The translations under genes were made by a program, and so were the position numbers. DNA of 61,899 nucleotides, from contig NZ_JACXGQ010000012.1 in the NCBI RefSeq assembly GCF_022096995.1, forward strand, positions 1-61,899, in the 5' to 3' direction. Below are positions 26,955-35,470 of the stretch, in pieces (the first letter of the stretch is position 1; every line of letters begins with the position of its first letter). Under the pieces are notes generated by a model, which did not search any database, was not told the origin of the DNA, and worked only from the letters and a program-made list of their open reading frames with translations. Source of the stretch: Yoonia sp. I 8.24 (GTDB taxonomy: Bacteria; Pseudomonadota; Alphaproteobacteria; Rhodobacterales; Rhodobacteraceae).

Positions 26955-27620
26955 ATGACATTGAATATTCCCAATATCCTTACGATCCTGCGACTAGCCG
27001 CTGCGCCGGGCGTCGCAATCATGTTTTTGTATTTCAACCGCCCTTGGGCGGATTGGTTCGCGCTTGTGCTTTTTGTTGGCGCGGCATTGACCGATTTTCT
27101 GGACGGATATCTTGCGCGCCTTTGGAAACAAGAAAGCAAATTGGGCGCGATGCTTGACCCAATTGCCGATAAGGTGATGGTAATTATCGCGCTGGTCGTG
27201 ATCACCGGATTTTCGGGGATGAACCCCTACATTTTGCTACCCGCAACCCTGATCATTTTCCGCGAAGTCTTTGTATCGGGCCTGCGCGAATTCTTGGGTG
27301 ATACTGCGGGCACCTTGAAAGTGACGAAGCTCGCAAAATGGAAAACGACGGCCCAGATGGTCGGGATTGCGCTTTTGTTCGCGGCGGGCGCGTTTGAACA
27401 TTATTTTGGGATGCAATCGCTTGCCATGACCTCTGAAATGGTGACCGATGCGATTTCCGGCAATGGCCCTGATGAGTTGGGGCTTTGGTGGAAATACAAA
27501 GGCATGGTTTTCAGCAGCTGGGCGGGGATTATCGTGCTGTGGATTGCGGCTGCGTTGACCGTGATTACTGGCTGGGACTATTTCAACAAATCAATGCCCT
27601 ACCTACGGGATGACGCGTGA
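26955..27620 (+). CDS. pgsA: CDP-diacylglycerol--glycerol-3-phosphate 3-phosphatidyltransferase
   Basis: Makes phosphatidylglycerol phosphate, the committed step to phosphatidylglycerol and cardiolipin, in the inner membrane. The 221-residue protein has the CDP-alcohol transferase motif with its aspartates (TDFLDGYLARLWKQESKLGAMLDPIADK, split here as DFLDGYLAR and LGAMLDPIADK) and several membrane segments. It is slightly longer than the E. coli enzyme because of an insertion before the last span (about 160-180). uvrC-pgsA pairing is widespread. It overlaps moaD by one base. Confidence 0.95.
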   Translation: MTLNIPNILTILRLAAAPGVAIMFLYFNRPWADWFALVLFVGAALTDFLDGYLARLWKQESKLGAMLDPIADKVMVIIALVVITGFSGMNPYILLPATLIIFREVFVSGLREFLGDTAGTLKVTKLAKWKTTAQMVGIALLFAAGAFEHYFGMQSLAMTSEMVTDAISGNGPDELGLWWKYKGMVFSSWAGIIVLWIAAALTVITGWDYFNKSMPYLRDDA

Positions 27621-27865
27621 TGAATGTGATGTATTTTGCATGGGTGCGCGAACGCATTGGTGTCCCTCAAGAACAGATTGATACCCAAGCTGCGACGGTC
27701 GCTGAACTGGTACAAGATCTGACCGCCCGCGAAGAAAGATACGCCGCAGCCTTTGCTGATGTATCGGCGTTGCGGGTGGCTTTGGATCAGGAATTGTCGG
27801 AATTTGATGCGCCGCTCGCCGGGGTGCGCGAGGTCGCCTTTTTTCCACCGATGACTGGGGGCTAA
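27620..27865 (+). CDS. moaD: Molybdopterin synthase small subunit MoaD
   Basis: Ubiquitin-like sulfur carrier of molybdenum cofactor synthesis, 81 residues. The C-terminal Gly-Gly that becomes the thiocarboxylate is present (FFPPMTGG). ATG 27620 overlaps the pgsA stop by one base; GTG 27617 is possible but less likely. The stop codon is followed immediately by the moaE start. Confidence 0.95.
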   Translation: MNVMYFAWVRERIGVPQEQIDTQAATVAELVQDLTAREERYAAAFADVSALRVALDQELSEFDAPLAGVREVAFFPPMTGG

Positions 27866-28306
27866 ATGATCATCCGCGTGCAGTCTGACCTGTTCGATGC
27901 CGGGGCCGAATTGAATGCATTCGCCCAAGGTCGGCAGGATGTCGGTGCTGTGGTCAGCTTTACGGGCGTCGTGCGCGACACGCAGAGCGGTTTGAAAGAG
28001 ATGCAGATCGAACACTATCCCGGCATGACCGAAGCGGCGATTGCCGCAATTGCCCAAGATGCTGTGACACGCTGGGATTTGGCGGACGCCTTGGTGATCC
28101 ATCGTTATGGCGCATTGAAACCGGGCGCGCCGATTATGATGGTTGCGACCGCTGCCGCGCACCGTGTTGCCGCGTTTGAAGCGGCGGATTTCTTGATGGA
28201 CTATTTGAAATCGCGGGCACCGTTCTGGAAGAAAGAGATTACAGCAGGTAACGCCACTTGGGTTGCCGCAAAAGATGCAGACGAAGACGCATTAAAACGG
28301 TGGTAA
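27866..28306 (+). CDS. moaE: Molybdopterin synthase catalytic subunit MoaE
   Basis: Large subunit that, with MoaD thiocarboxylate, adds the dithiolene sulfurs to cyclic pyranopterin. The 146-residue protein has the family patterns GAVVSFTGVVRDTQ, EHYPGMTE, and a catalytic lysine region FLMDYLKSRAPFWKKE. It starts directly after the moaD stop codon, so the subunits are made from one message. Confidence 0.96.
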   Translation: MIIRVQSDLFDAGAELNAFAQGRQDVGAVVSFTGVVRDTQSGLKEMQIEHYPGMTEAAIAAIAQDAVTRWDLADALVIHRYGALKPGAPIMMVATAAAHRVAAFEAADFLMDYLKSRAPFWKKEITAGNATWVAAKDADEDALKRW

Positions 28307-28374
28307 GCCGCGCATCTTAATCGGATGTTAGGGCCGTTGGGGGCATTCTGCAGCCGTCCCTACGGAAACGCACC

Positions 28375-29172
28375 ATGCAAACTGCCAACATTGATATGGA
28401 TGATCACGCGCTACGTGATCCGCTGAATTACGCCATCGCTAGCCGTGATGGGGATGTTATGGATTTGGTGCGTGACGCACTTGCAACTGGGCGGGCGCGG
28501 CTCGCATTTCAACCGATTGTGACATGCGACGACACCCCAAAAATCGCGTTTTATGAAGGGTTGGTGCGATTGCTGGATGATGCGGAACGCATCATTCCCG
28601 CAGCACATTTCATGCCACTGATTGAAGAAACGGTGATGGGGCGGCAGATCGACTGTGTGACGCTTGATCTTGCAATAAAGATGTTGATCGCGAATCCCAA
28701 TTTACGTCTGTCGGTTAATTTGTCCGCGCGGTCGATCGGCGATGGGGAATGGCGGCGTATATTGGATCGGGGGTTATCGCATCAGGCGGCCCCGGGGGAT
28801 CGGTTGATTTTTGAAATCAGCGAAACCTCGGCGATGTTGCTGCCCGAAAACGTGATCCGCTTTATGACTGAAATGCAGCCTAAGGGGGTTGCGTTTGCGC
28901 TGGATGGGTTTGGCGCGGGGTTCACCGCGTTTCGGCATCTAAAGGACTTCTTTTTTGATCTCGTGAAAATCGACAAAAGCTTCATCCGCGGCATTGATAA
29001 AAACGTCGACAATCAAGTGTTGGCTGAGGCGTTGATCACAGTCGCCCGCCAATTTGAGATGTTTACAATCGCTGACGGCGTCGAAACCGCGCAAGAGGCC
29101 GCTTTCTTGGAAGGGCTCGGTGTCGATTGCTTGCAGGGCTACTATTACGGCGTTCCAAAATTTGATCTGTGA
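28375..29172 (+). CDS. EAL-domain protein, probably catalytically impaired
   Basis: A 265-residue stand-alone EAL domain, family of cyclic-di-GMP phosphodiesterases. The first motif reads EGLVR (E61 kept), N115 is kept in SVNLS, EISE is at 147-150, K198 is in VKID, and Q254 in LQGY. Two usually conserved positions differ: the DDFG motif reads LDGFGAG (second Asp replaced by Gly178), and EGVE reads DGVE (D234). These are metal or water ligands, so weak activity or a binding-only role is likely. There is no signal peptide or membrane segment. It appears monocistronic, 73 bases before phaA. Confidence 0.88.
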   Translation: MQTANIDMDDHALRDPLNYAIASRDGDVMDLVRDALATGRARLAFQPIVTCDDTPKIAFYEGLVRLLDDAERIIPAAHFMPLIEETVMGRQIDCVTLDLAIKMLIANPNLRLSVNLSARSIGDGEWRRILDRGLSHQAAPGDRLIFEISETSAMLLPENVIRFMTEMQPKGVAFALDGFGAGFTAFRHLKDFFFDLVKIDKSFIRGIDKNVDNQVLAEALITVARQFEMFTIADGVETAQEAAFLEGLGVDCLQGYYYGVPKFDL

Positions 29173-29245
29173 CCCTTCGTCATCTTGCGCCTCTTGCGTG
29201 TAAATGGCACCGTCCATTTAAAGAGGAAATCTAAGGGAGAAATTC

Positions 29246-30421
29246 ATGACCAATGTTGTAATCGCATCTGCAGCACGTACTGCCGTGGGGAGTTTTAGCG
29301 GCGCATTCGCCAATACGCCAGCGCATGATCTGGGGTCTGCAGTCTTATCAGAGGTTGTCGCACGCGCAGGCATCGACAAGGCTGAAGTGAGCGAAACAAT
29401 TCTTGGTCAGGTTTTGACCGCAGCACAGGGGCAAAACCCGGCGCGTCAGGCTCATATCAATGCCGGGCTCCCAATTGAATCTGCTGCTTGGGGAATTAAC
29501 CAAGTTTGTGGTTCCGGTCTACGTTCGGTCGCACTTGGTGCGCAACACATTCAACTTGGCGATGCGGCGATTGTTGCGGCGGGTGGTCAGGAAAACATGA
29601 CGCTCAGTACCCATGCCGCAAACCTGCGCCCAGGTCAAAAGATGGGCGACATGAAATTCATCGACACGATGATCCGTGACGGGCTGTGGGATGCGTTCAA
29701 CAATTACCACATGGGTCAAACGGCTGAAAACGTGGCCGATCAGTGGGGAATCACCCGCGACATGCAGGATGAATTTGCGGTCGCGTCACAAAACAAGGCG
29801 GAAGCAGCGCAGAATGCCGGCAAGTTCGCAGATGAAATCGCCGCATTCATCGTGAAAACCCGTAAGGGCGACATCACCGTGGACCAAGACGAATACATTC
29901 GCCACGGCGCGACGATGGCAGCGATGCAGAAATTGCGCCCTGCCTTCACAAAAGAAGGGTCTGTAACTGCAGCGAATGCCTCAGGTCTAAACGACGGTGC
30001 CGCGGCGACATTGCTGATGTCAGCTGACGACGCTGAAAAACGCGGGATTGAGCCGCTCGCGCGAATCGCATCCTACGCAACTGCCGGGCTCGACCCGTCG
30101 ATCATGGGTGTGGGCCCTGTCATGGCCAGCCGCAAAGCGCTCGAAAAAGCGGGCTGGTCTGTGGGTGATCTCGATCTTGTTGAGGCGAACGAAGCCTTTG
30201 CCGCACAGGCCTGTGCAGTAAACAAAGACATGGGCTGGGATCCTTCAATCGTGAACGTCAACGGCGGGGCCATCGCGATTGGGCACCCAATTGGCGCTTC
30301 TGGTTGTCGTGTGCTGAACACCCTTTTGTTCGAAATGAAGCGACGCGGCGCGAAAAAAGGTCTTGCGACTTTGTGTATCGGTGGCGGTATGGGTGTTGCA
30401 ATGTGTGTAGAGCGTCCGTAA
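29246..30421 (+). CDS. phaA: Acetyl-CoA acetyltransferase (beta-ketothiolase)
   Basis: Condenses two acetyl-CoA to acetoacetyl-CoA. The 391-residue length and order of motifs fit biosynthetic thiolase II: active Cys in [14 protein letters not shown] (about residue 88), [15 protein letters not shown] (His about 347), and the final catalytic Cys in [11 protein letters not shown] (about 377). AAGGGAG precedes the ATG. Directly downstream is phaB, so the pair supplies (R)-3-hydroxybutyryl-CoA for polyhydroxybutyrate; the polymerase gene is not in this window. Confidence 0.96.
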   Translation: MTNVVIASAARTAVGSFSGAFANTPAHDLGSAVLSEVVARAGIDKAEVSETILGQVLTAAQGQNPARQAHINAGLPIESAAWGINQVCGSGLRSVALGAQHIQLGDAAIVAAGGQENMTLSTHAANLRPGQKMGDMKFIDTMIRDGLWDAFNNYHMGQTAENVADQWGITRDMQDEFAVASQNKAEAAQNAGKFADEIAAFIVKTRKGDITVDQDEYIRHGATMAAMQKLRPAFTKEGSVTAANASGLNDGAAATLLMSADDAEKRGIEPLARIASYATAGLDPSIMGVGPVMASRKALEKAGWSVGDLDLVEANEAFAAQACAVNKDMGWDPSIVNVNGGAIAIGHPIGASGCRVLNTLLFEMKRRGAKKGLATLCIGGGMGVAMCVERP

Positions 30422-30487
30422 TAATGTGTCTGTAATTGTCAAATTTGAGCAACAACATTGCTTTGCAAATCTTCGGGAGGAGAACAC

Positions 30488-31213
30488 ATGACACGAGTAG
30501 CACTTGTTACCGGCGGGTCGCGCGGCATCGGCGCAGCAATTTCATCGGCTTTGAAAGACGCGGGGTGCACCGTTGCGGCGACCTATGCCGGAAACGACGA
30601 AAAAGCTGCGGCCTTTACTTCTGAAACCGGGATCAAGACCTACAAATGGGACGTCGGTAACTACGAAGCCTGCGCCGAAGGTATCGCGCAGGTCGAAGCC
30701 GACCTCGGCCCCATTGATATCTTGGTAAACAACGCCGGGATCACCCGTGACGCGCCATTCCACAAAATGACACCTGAACTGTGGAACCAAGTGATCGACA
30801 CCAACTTGTCGGGTGTGTTTAACATGACCCATCCGATTTGGCCGGGCATGCGCGCGCGCAAATTTGGCCGGATCATTACGATCAGTTCAATCAACGGACA
30901 AAAAGGGCAGTTCGCGCAAGTGAACTATGCTGCCGCAAAGGCTGGCGATATTGGTTTCACCAAAGCGCTGGCTCAAGAAGGTGCGCGTGCCGGGATCACC
31001 GTGAACGTTGTGGCACCGGGCTACATCAACACCGAAATGATGAGCACAATCCCTGAAAAAGTGATGAACGAAGTGATCTTGCCACAGATCCCTGTGGGTC
31101 GCTTGGGCGAAGCTTCCGAAATCGCGCGCGCGGTTGTGTTCCTGGCCTCTGATGACGCGGGTTTTGTGACCGGGTCAACGATTTCCGCAAATGGCGGCCA
31201 ATACATGATCTAA
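30488..31213 (+). CDS. phaB: Acetoacetyl-CoA reductase (NADPH)
   Basis: Short-chain dehydrogenase that reduces acetoacetyl-CoA to (R)-3-hydroxybutyryl-CoA. The start at 30488 (MTRVALVTGG) has GGGAGG seven bases upstream and gives 241 residues, the standard PhaB length. Motifs: TGGSRGIG at 8-15, NNAG near 87, catalytic Ser in ISSINGQKGQ, and YAAAK. It lies 66 bases after phaA and is closed by a strong terminator. Confidence 0.95.
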   Translation: MTRVALVTGGSRGIGAAISSALKDAGCTVAATYAGNDEKAAAFTSETGIKTYKWDVGNYEACAEGIAQVEADLGPIDILVNNAGITRDAPFHKMTPELWNQVIDTNLSGVFNMTHPIWPGMRARKFGRIITISSINGQKGQFAQVNYAAAKAGDIGFTKALAQEGARAGITVNVVAPGYINTEMMSTIPEKVMNEVILPQIPVGRLGEASEIARAVVFLASDDAGFVTGSTISANGGQYMI

Positions 31214-31232
31214 GGCTAACAAAAGTCTATAA

Positions 31233-31268
31233 AAAAGGGCCACGTCATTTCGGCGTGGCCTTTTGCTT
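31233..31268. terminator. Bidirectional rho-independent terminator between phaB and ydcH
   Basis: GGCCACG pairs with CGTGGCC around an eight-base loop; TTTTGCTTT follows on the plus strand and TTTTTTA on the minus strand. It serves phaB and may serve the convergent ydcH gene. The 31269-31396 stretch after it holds nothing I can identify. Confidence 0.9.
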
Positions 31269-31396
31269 TGTCGGGTACCTAGTTTTGTCTACGCATTCGC
31301 GGGTATGACATCTTGTGTCTTTTGTCCCGGACCTGAGGCGCGTCAATACGCGAGGCAATCGCCGACTTTGACGAAATTATTTCGCCTACAAAAATG

Positions 31397-31564
31397 TTAG
31401 TGCGTGCTAAGTTTTGTGATTTCTTCTTTCAGAAGAAGTTTTTGTTTCTTGAGGTTAGCGATCTCAAGATCGTCTGTCGCCGGACTTCGCTGCATGACTA
31501 CGACGTGGTCAGAGAGGGTTTGGTGTTTTTTCTTCAGTTCCTGCAGGTGTGAACTCAAGCTCAT
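31397..31564 (-). CDS. YdcH/DUF465 family small protein
   Basis: A 55-residue coiled-coil protein (MSLSSHLQELKKKHQTL...). The start at 31564 has AGGAGG six bases upstream. The Leu heptads and the central acidic segment (DDLEIANLKKQKLLLKEEI) match the DUF465 family, common in alphaproteobacteria and of unknown function. An elaborate inverted repeat lies in its leader. Confidence 0.88.
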   Translation of the reverse strand: MSLSSHLQELKKKHQTLSDHVVVMQRSPATDDLEIANLKKQKLLLKEEITKLSTH

Positions 31565-31591
31565 GGTCGTCCTCCTTTGGGTTAGAAAGTA

Positions 31592-31646
31592 AGTATATTG
31601 CAACACATTTATGACGGTTTGTCACGCGTCATGCGCGCAATATACT
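31592..31646. repeat. Nested inverted repeat in the leader of ydcH
   Basis: AGTATATTGC (31592-31601) and GCAATATACT (31637-31646) are a perfect ten-base inverted repeat. Between them, ATGACG (31611-31616) and CGTCAT (31627-31632) form a second one. Together they could fold into a two-tier stem, or be a double operator whose TATATT/TATACT arms are also -10-like. Confidence 0.7.
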
Positions 31647-31682
31647 GTGACAAGAGGCTGGTTGAAAAACCTTGCCAGAAGG

Positions 31683-32438
31683 TTAAGGGAGGATATTCAG
31701 CTCTGCGCCATCACGTAAGATTGCGCGCACATGTGGTGTATAGGTTTCTTTATCGCCAGTATGTGCTTGCCCCATATGCATAATAAGTGTCGGTGCCATT
31801 CGAAATGCGGCACGCCCTTCTTGTCGGGATTGCAGCAAGAACAGTTCGGGTGCCCGATCTTCGCGTCCGGCAATGGGCCGCACAACAATTGCGCCAAGCC
31901 GCCCCTGCAACGCTGCGATCACCTCGGGGAGACGCTCCATGCGTTGAATAATCGTCAGATAGCCCCTTGGCCCCACGCGCCGCGCGCCAATATCGAGCCA
32001 GTCACCTAACGGCGTATCCCCGGCAAGCGCGACATCGCGTCCGGCATCATGGGCTGCGACACCATGCGCGCGTTCAAAATAGGGTGGGTTCATGATCACG
32101 TGATTAAACCGTTTTTGGCGCAAGTGAGCAGGCAATTTCCGCAGGTCCGCGTTGATCACCGTGAAATCCGCTTCGTTCTCGACCGCATTTTGTCGCGCAA
32201 GCGCCGCGTAATCATCCTGCAGTTCAACCCCGGTGACGCTGATCCCCGGAACCCGCGCGCATAAGCACAAGGACGCAACCCCAACGCCGCATCCCAGTTC
32301 AAGAACCGATTGGTCCGGTTTCGCTGCGATGCTTGCCGCCAAGAGAACCGGATCAACCCCCGCGCGGTACCCTATGCGTGGTTGGAAAATTCGTAGTTTG
32401 CCGCCGAGAAAATCGTCTCGTGTTAGGTCCTTAGCCAC
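31683..32438 (-). CDS. trmN6: tRNA1(Val) A37 N6-methyltransferase-like protein
   Basis: SAM-dependent methyltransferase of the TrmN6/YfiC type. ELGCGVGVASL is the SAM-binding motif I and NPPY the catalytic adenine-methylase motif. The N terminus FLGGKLRIFQPRIGYRAGVDPVLLAAS is family-specific. I take GTG 32438 (MAKDLTRDD) as start, overlapping the DUF2007 stop; an in-frame ATG at 32459 is the alternative. It forms a two-gene unit with DUF2007, ahead of and divergent from the polyprenyl synthase gene, an arrangement common in Rhodobacterales. Confidence 0.85.
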   Translation of the reverse strand: MAKDLTRDDFLGGKLRIFQPRIGYRAGVDPVLLAASIAAKPDQSVLELGCGVGVASLCLCARVPGISVTGVELQDDYAALARQNAVENEADFTVINADLRKLPAHLRQKRFNHVIMNPPYFERAHGVAAHDAGRDVALAGDTPLGDWLDIGARRVGPRGYLTIIQRMERLPEVIAALQGRLGAIVVRPIAGREDRAPELFLLQSRQEGRAAFRMAPTLIMHMGQAHTGDKETYTPHVRAILRDGAELNILP

Positions 32439-32649
32439 GGCCCAAATCCACCTCGGCATCGCGCATGATGGCCTCTGCCATGAACAAATCGCGGTCCAAA
32501 ACCATTAACCTGCGCGGCATTATGCCCAAGCTCCCTTCGAGGACGCTCATATTTACGTCGAAGGTGAAGCAGTCTATACCCTCGCTGTCCAATAGGGCGG
32601 TTGCAAAGGCGATGACAGTGATGTCGTTGGTGCGCAAAAGCTCTTTCAT
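32431..32649 (-). CDS. DUF2007 family protein
   Basis: A 72-residue protein, MKELLRTNDITVIAFATALL..., matching the DUF2007 putative signal-transducing family: an N-terminal ferredoxin-like beta-alpha-beta unit followed by a strand RRLMVLDRD and a helix. Its function is not known. Its stop overlaps the likely start of trmN6. Confidence 0.85.
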   Translation of the reverse strand: MKELLRTNDITVIAFATALLDSEGIDCFTFDVNMSVLEGSLGIMPRRLMVLDRDLFMAEAIMRDAEVDLGRG

Positions 32650-32703
32650 ATCTATGACCTAAGACGAGGTACTGCCTTTGTCTACCACATCACGGAAATG
32701 CGC

Positions 32704-33702
32704 ATGAGCCTTGATCAAGCAGCCACGAAACCTCACGAACAACTGGCCGCCGCATTGGCGGATGATATGGCAGCGGTTAACGATATGATCCGCGCGCGGA
32801 TGGCGTCTGAACACGCGCCGCGTATCCCCGAAGTTACCGCCCATTTGGTCGAAGCAGGCGGCAAGCGTTTGCGTCCGATGTTGACCTTGGCTGCGGCCCG
32901 CATGTGTTGCTATGACGGCCCCTATCATATCCATTTGGCCGCGACGGTTGAATTCATTCATACAGCGACTTTGCTGCATGATGATGTTGTCGATGAAAGC
33001 AGCCAGCGGCGCGGGCGCCCGACTGCCAACTTGCTTTGGGATAATACGTCAAGTGTGCTGGTCGGCGATTACCTGTTCGCCCGTTCGTTCCAGCTGATGG
33101 TCGAAACCGGGTCGTTGCGGGTACTGGATATTTTAGCAAACGCATCGGCAACAATTGCCGAAGGCGAAGTTTTGCAGCTGACCGCCGCCAGTGATTTGGC
33201 CACGACTGAAGATATTTATATCCAAGTAGTGCGCGGCAAAACGGCGGCGTTGTTTTCAGCAGCGATGGAAGTCGGCGGTGAAATTGCAGGGCAGGATGCC
33301 GCGACGAAAAGGGCGCTTTATGACTATGGCGATGCTTTGGGTGTGTCCTTTCAGATTGTGGATGACCTGCTGGACTACGGTGGCACGACAGCGACCGGCA
33401 AAAACATTGGCGATGATTTTCGCGAACGCAAACTTACGCTGCCTGTGATCCGTGCCATCGCGGCGGCGGATGCTGAAGAACGCGCATTTTGGGAGCGGAC
33501 CATTCAAAAAGGCCGTCAAGAAGACGGCGATCTGGATCATGCGATTGGCCTTTTGGCGAAATACGGCACAATGGAGACCACACGGATTGATGCGATTTCT
33601 TGGGCAGAAAAGGCGAAATCTGCGCTGTCCGTGATCCCTGATCATCCGTTGAAGGTGATGTTAACCGATCTGGCGGATTACGTCGTCGCGCGGATTACTT
33701 AA
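32704..33702 (+). CDS. ispB: Polyprenyl diphosphate synthase (quinone side chain)
   Basis: Trans-prenyltransferase that builds the long isoprenoid tail of ubiquinone. The 332-residue protein has the first Asp-rich motif LLHDDVVDES and the second DDLLDYGG, with GGKRLRP for diphosphate binding. The small residues before the first Asp-rich motif (HTATLLHDD) point to a long product (C40-C50), not FPP. The start at 32704 has GGA seven bases upstream; ATG 32698 in frame is also possible. It ends in a 4-base convergent overlap with the next gene. Confidence 0.93.
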   Translation: MSLDQAATKPHEQLAAALADDMAAVNDMIRARMASEHAPRIPEVTAHLVEAGGKRLRPMLTLAAARMCCYDGPYHIHLAATVEFIHTATLLHDDVVDESSQRRGRPTANLLWDNTSSVLVGDYLFARSFQLMVETGSLRVLDILANASATIAEGEVLQLTAASDLATTEDIYIQVVRGKTAALFSAAMEVGGEIAGQDAATKRALYDYGDALGVSFQIVDDLLDYGGTTATGKNIGDDFRERKLTLPVIRAIAAADAEERAFWERTIQKGRQEDGDLDHAIGLLAKYGTMETTRIDAISWAEKAKSALSVIPDHPLKVMLTDLADYVVARIT

Positions 33703-34214
33703 CGGTGAAATGCGCGTTTGATATCCTCGATCGCGGAAACTTGGCTTGTGGACAAATCGTTTTCGACCAAACCGCCTAAGATGTCGTGCAATAAATCCCA
33801 AGATGCTTCGCCGTCGATTTTGCGCAAACGGCGTGCGAGCCGGGTGATCGCGGATTGTGCGTCTTGGCATTGGCCCTGCAACCAGCGCCCGAGGACTTCC
33901 ATTTCTTCGGCTTCTTCTTCCGAACAGCGCAGCTTTGTACGCAGCTGAACGTGCAGTTTGTCGCGCTGGTCTTTGGTGGGAAGATCATCCAATTCGATAA
34001 ACGCTTGCGCAATTGCACAGATAGCGATGCGTGCGTCGTCGATTCCTTCGACAGGGTGCGCGTTCATTTGCTTACGAAAGGCGAGTTTGCGCGGAGCGTT
34101 GCGGACCGTCGCTGCGACATCAGCCGCCGTGTCGATTGCATCGCCGGGGTTGTGTCTGACCCAGAACCAAAGGGCTGCGCCAAGTGACGAGAGAATAAGA
34201 ATAATAAGGGGCAT
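33699..34214 (-). CDS. Membrane-anchored protein with helical TerB-like domain
   Basis: A 171-residue protein; the start at 34214 (MPLIILILSSLGAALWFW) gives an N-terminal membrane helix. After a linker, the C-terminal 110 residues are all-helical and acidic (DARIAICAIAQAFIELDDLP, SEEEAEEMEVLGRWL), resembling by eye the TerB-like fold found in DjlA-type proteins. No strict motif confirms this. The longer open frame back to 34319 lacks a better start. It converges with ispB, overlapping its end by 4 bases. Confidence 0.75.
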   Translation of the reverse strand: MPLIILILSSLGAALWFWVRHNPGDAIDTAADVAATVRNAPRKLAFRKQMNAHPVEGIDDARIAICAIAQAFIELDDLPTKDQRDKLHVQLRTKLRCSEEEAEEMEVLGRWLQGQCQDAQSAITRLARRLRKIDGEASWDLLHDILGGLVENDLSTSQVSAIEDIKRAFHR

Positions 34215-34338
34215 ATTTGAATATCTACCGTTTGAAATAAACCTGTCGTTGTACGCGCAGTTAATACGAGGTGGCTTAAAAGGTAAACGTAGAAGTGATG
34301 CGCGCAGGGCAATGATCACATCGCCCTGCAGGGGAGCG

Positions 34339-35370
34339 TTAGTCGATTAGGTTGTCCGCAACGGCGGCCTGTGCTGCGGCGACCAGTGCTGCGCCGTCAA
34401 AGCCTTTGTCGTCCATCTCGGCGATCCACTGGGCGGTGACGTCGGTGCCCAAATCCATGATCCGTGCGGTTTCTGCCTCTGACAGGGTTGCGATCTCATT
34501 GCCGGAAGCGGCCATCAGGTCGCGCCCAACGGCATCTCCGGTATCATGCGCGCGCCCCGCCCACATGCTCGCCATGAGGCCAGAATTGGCGTCGATAATC
34601 GCGCGCAGGTCGTCGGGCATACCGTCATAGACATCTTTGTTCATCGCCCAGATGAAGTAGAGATTATAAAGCGCCTGATCACCTGCGACATCTGTGTGGC
34701 TATCCGTCAGTTCATCCAGCTTAAGCGATGGGGACATTTCCCAAGTGATGACGCCGCCGTCGACCACGCCTTTGGATAGGGCTTCGGGGAATTGCGGAAC
34801 GGGCATGCCGATGGGGGTTGCCCCTAACGCGTCAAGTAGCATTGTCGCTGGGCGAGATGGGCCACGTAGTTTCAGCCCGCCAAAATCTTCGACGGTTTCA
34901 ATCGCATCGCCGCGTTTATGGACGATACCTGGCCCGTGCATGTGCGCTGCAATCACGTGAACATCGGCAAAGTCGTCCATCAGATAGGTTTCAGTATATT
35001 CCCAGGCCGCAGCACTGGCTTCTTCGCCTGATTTTGAGGTCATGAAAGGCAGTTCAAGCGCTTCAGCCTCGGGGAAACGGTTCGGTTGATAGGCCGGGAT
35101 CACCCAGCCGCCATCAATCGCGCCATCGCGGATCAGGTCGAATTGATTTGGCGCAGACCCGCCCAATTGCATGAATGGGTAAAGCTCTACTTTGATCCGA
35201 CCGTTTGATTGTTCTTCGATCGCATCGGCCCATGGCTGCATGAAATAGGTAGGGTTCGCGCTTGCCGGGGACACAAAGTGCTGGAACCGCAGTGTGACCT
35301 CTTGGGCCAGACCAGAAGTTGCGGACATCGAAATTGCGGCCGCACAAGCGGCATGTTTCATCAGGTGCAT
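34339..35370 (-). CDS. TRAP transporter substrate-binding protein, DctP family (orphan)
   Basis: Periplasmic solute-binding protein of 343 residues with a signal peptide (1-22, ending GLAQ). The DctP pattern is clear: VTLRFQHFVSPAS, then DLIRDGAIDGGW, the specificity Arg in LKLRGPSR (about residue 170), and MGMPVPQF-like GMPVPQFPEALSKGVVDG. Homologues with this pattern bind carboxylates. No dctQ/dctM lies beside it, unlike the locus at 37.3-40.3 kb. AGGA lies six bases before the ATG. Confidence 0.92.
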   Translation of the reverse strand: MHLMKHAACAAAISMSATSGLAQEVTLRFQHFVSPASANPTYFMQPWADAIEEQSNGRIKVELYPFMQLGGSAPNQFDLIRDGAIDGGWVIPAYQPNRFPEAEALELPFMTSKSGEEASAAAWEYTETYLMDDFADVHVIAAHMHGPGIVHKRGDAIETVEDFGGLKLRGPSRPATMLLDALGATPIGMPVPQFPEALSKGVVDGGVITWEMSPSLKLDELTDSHTDVAGDQALYNLYFIWAMNKDVYDGMPDDLRAIIDANSGLMASMWAGRAHDTGDAVGRDLMAASGNEIATLSEAETARIMDLGTDVTAQWIAEMDDKGFDGAALVAAAQAAVADNLID

Positions 35371-35470
35371 GGTGCATCCTTTCGTTGATATTTATTGGGG
35401 ATGCCACCGCTAGCGACATCACTCATATAAGGGTGATATGCGCTAGTTGCAAGTCATTCGCAGTTTTCTG

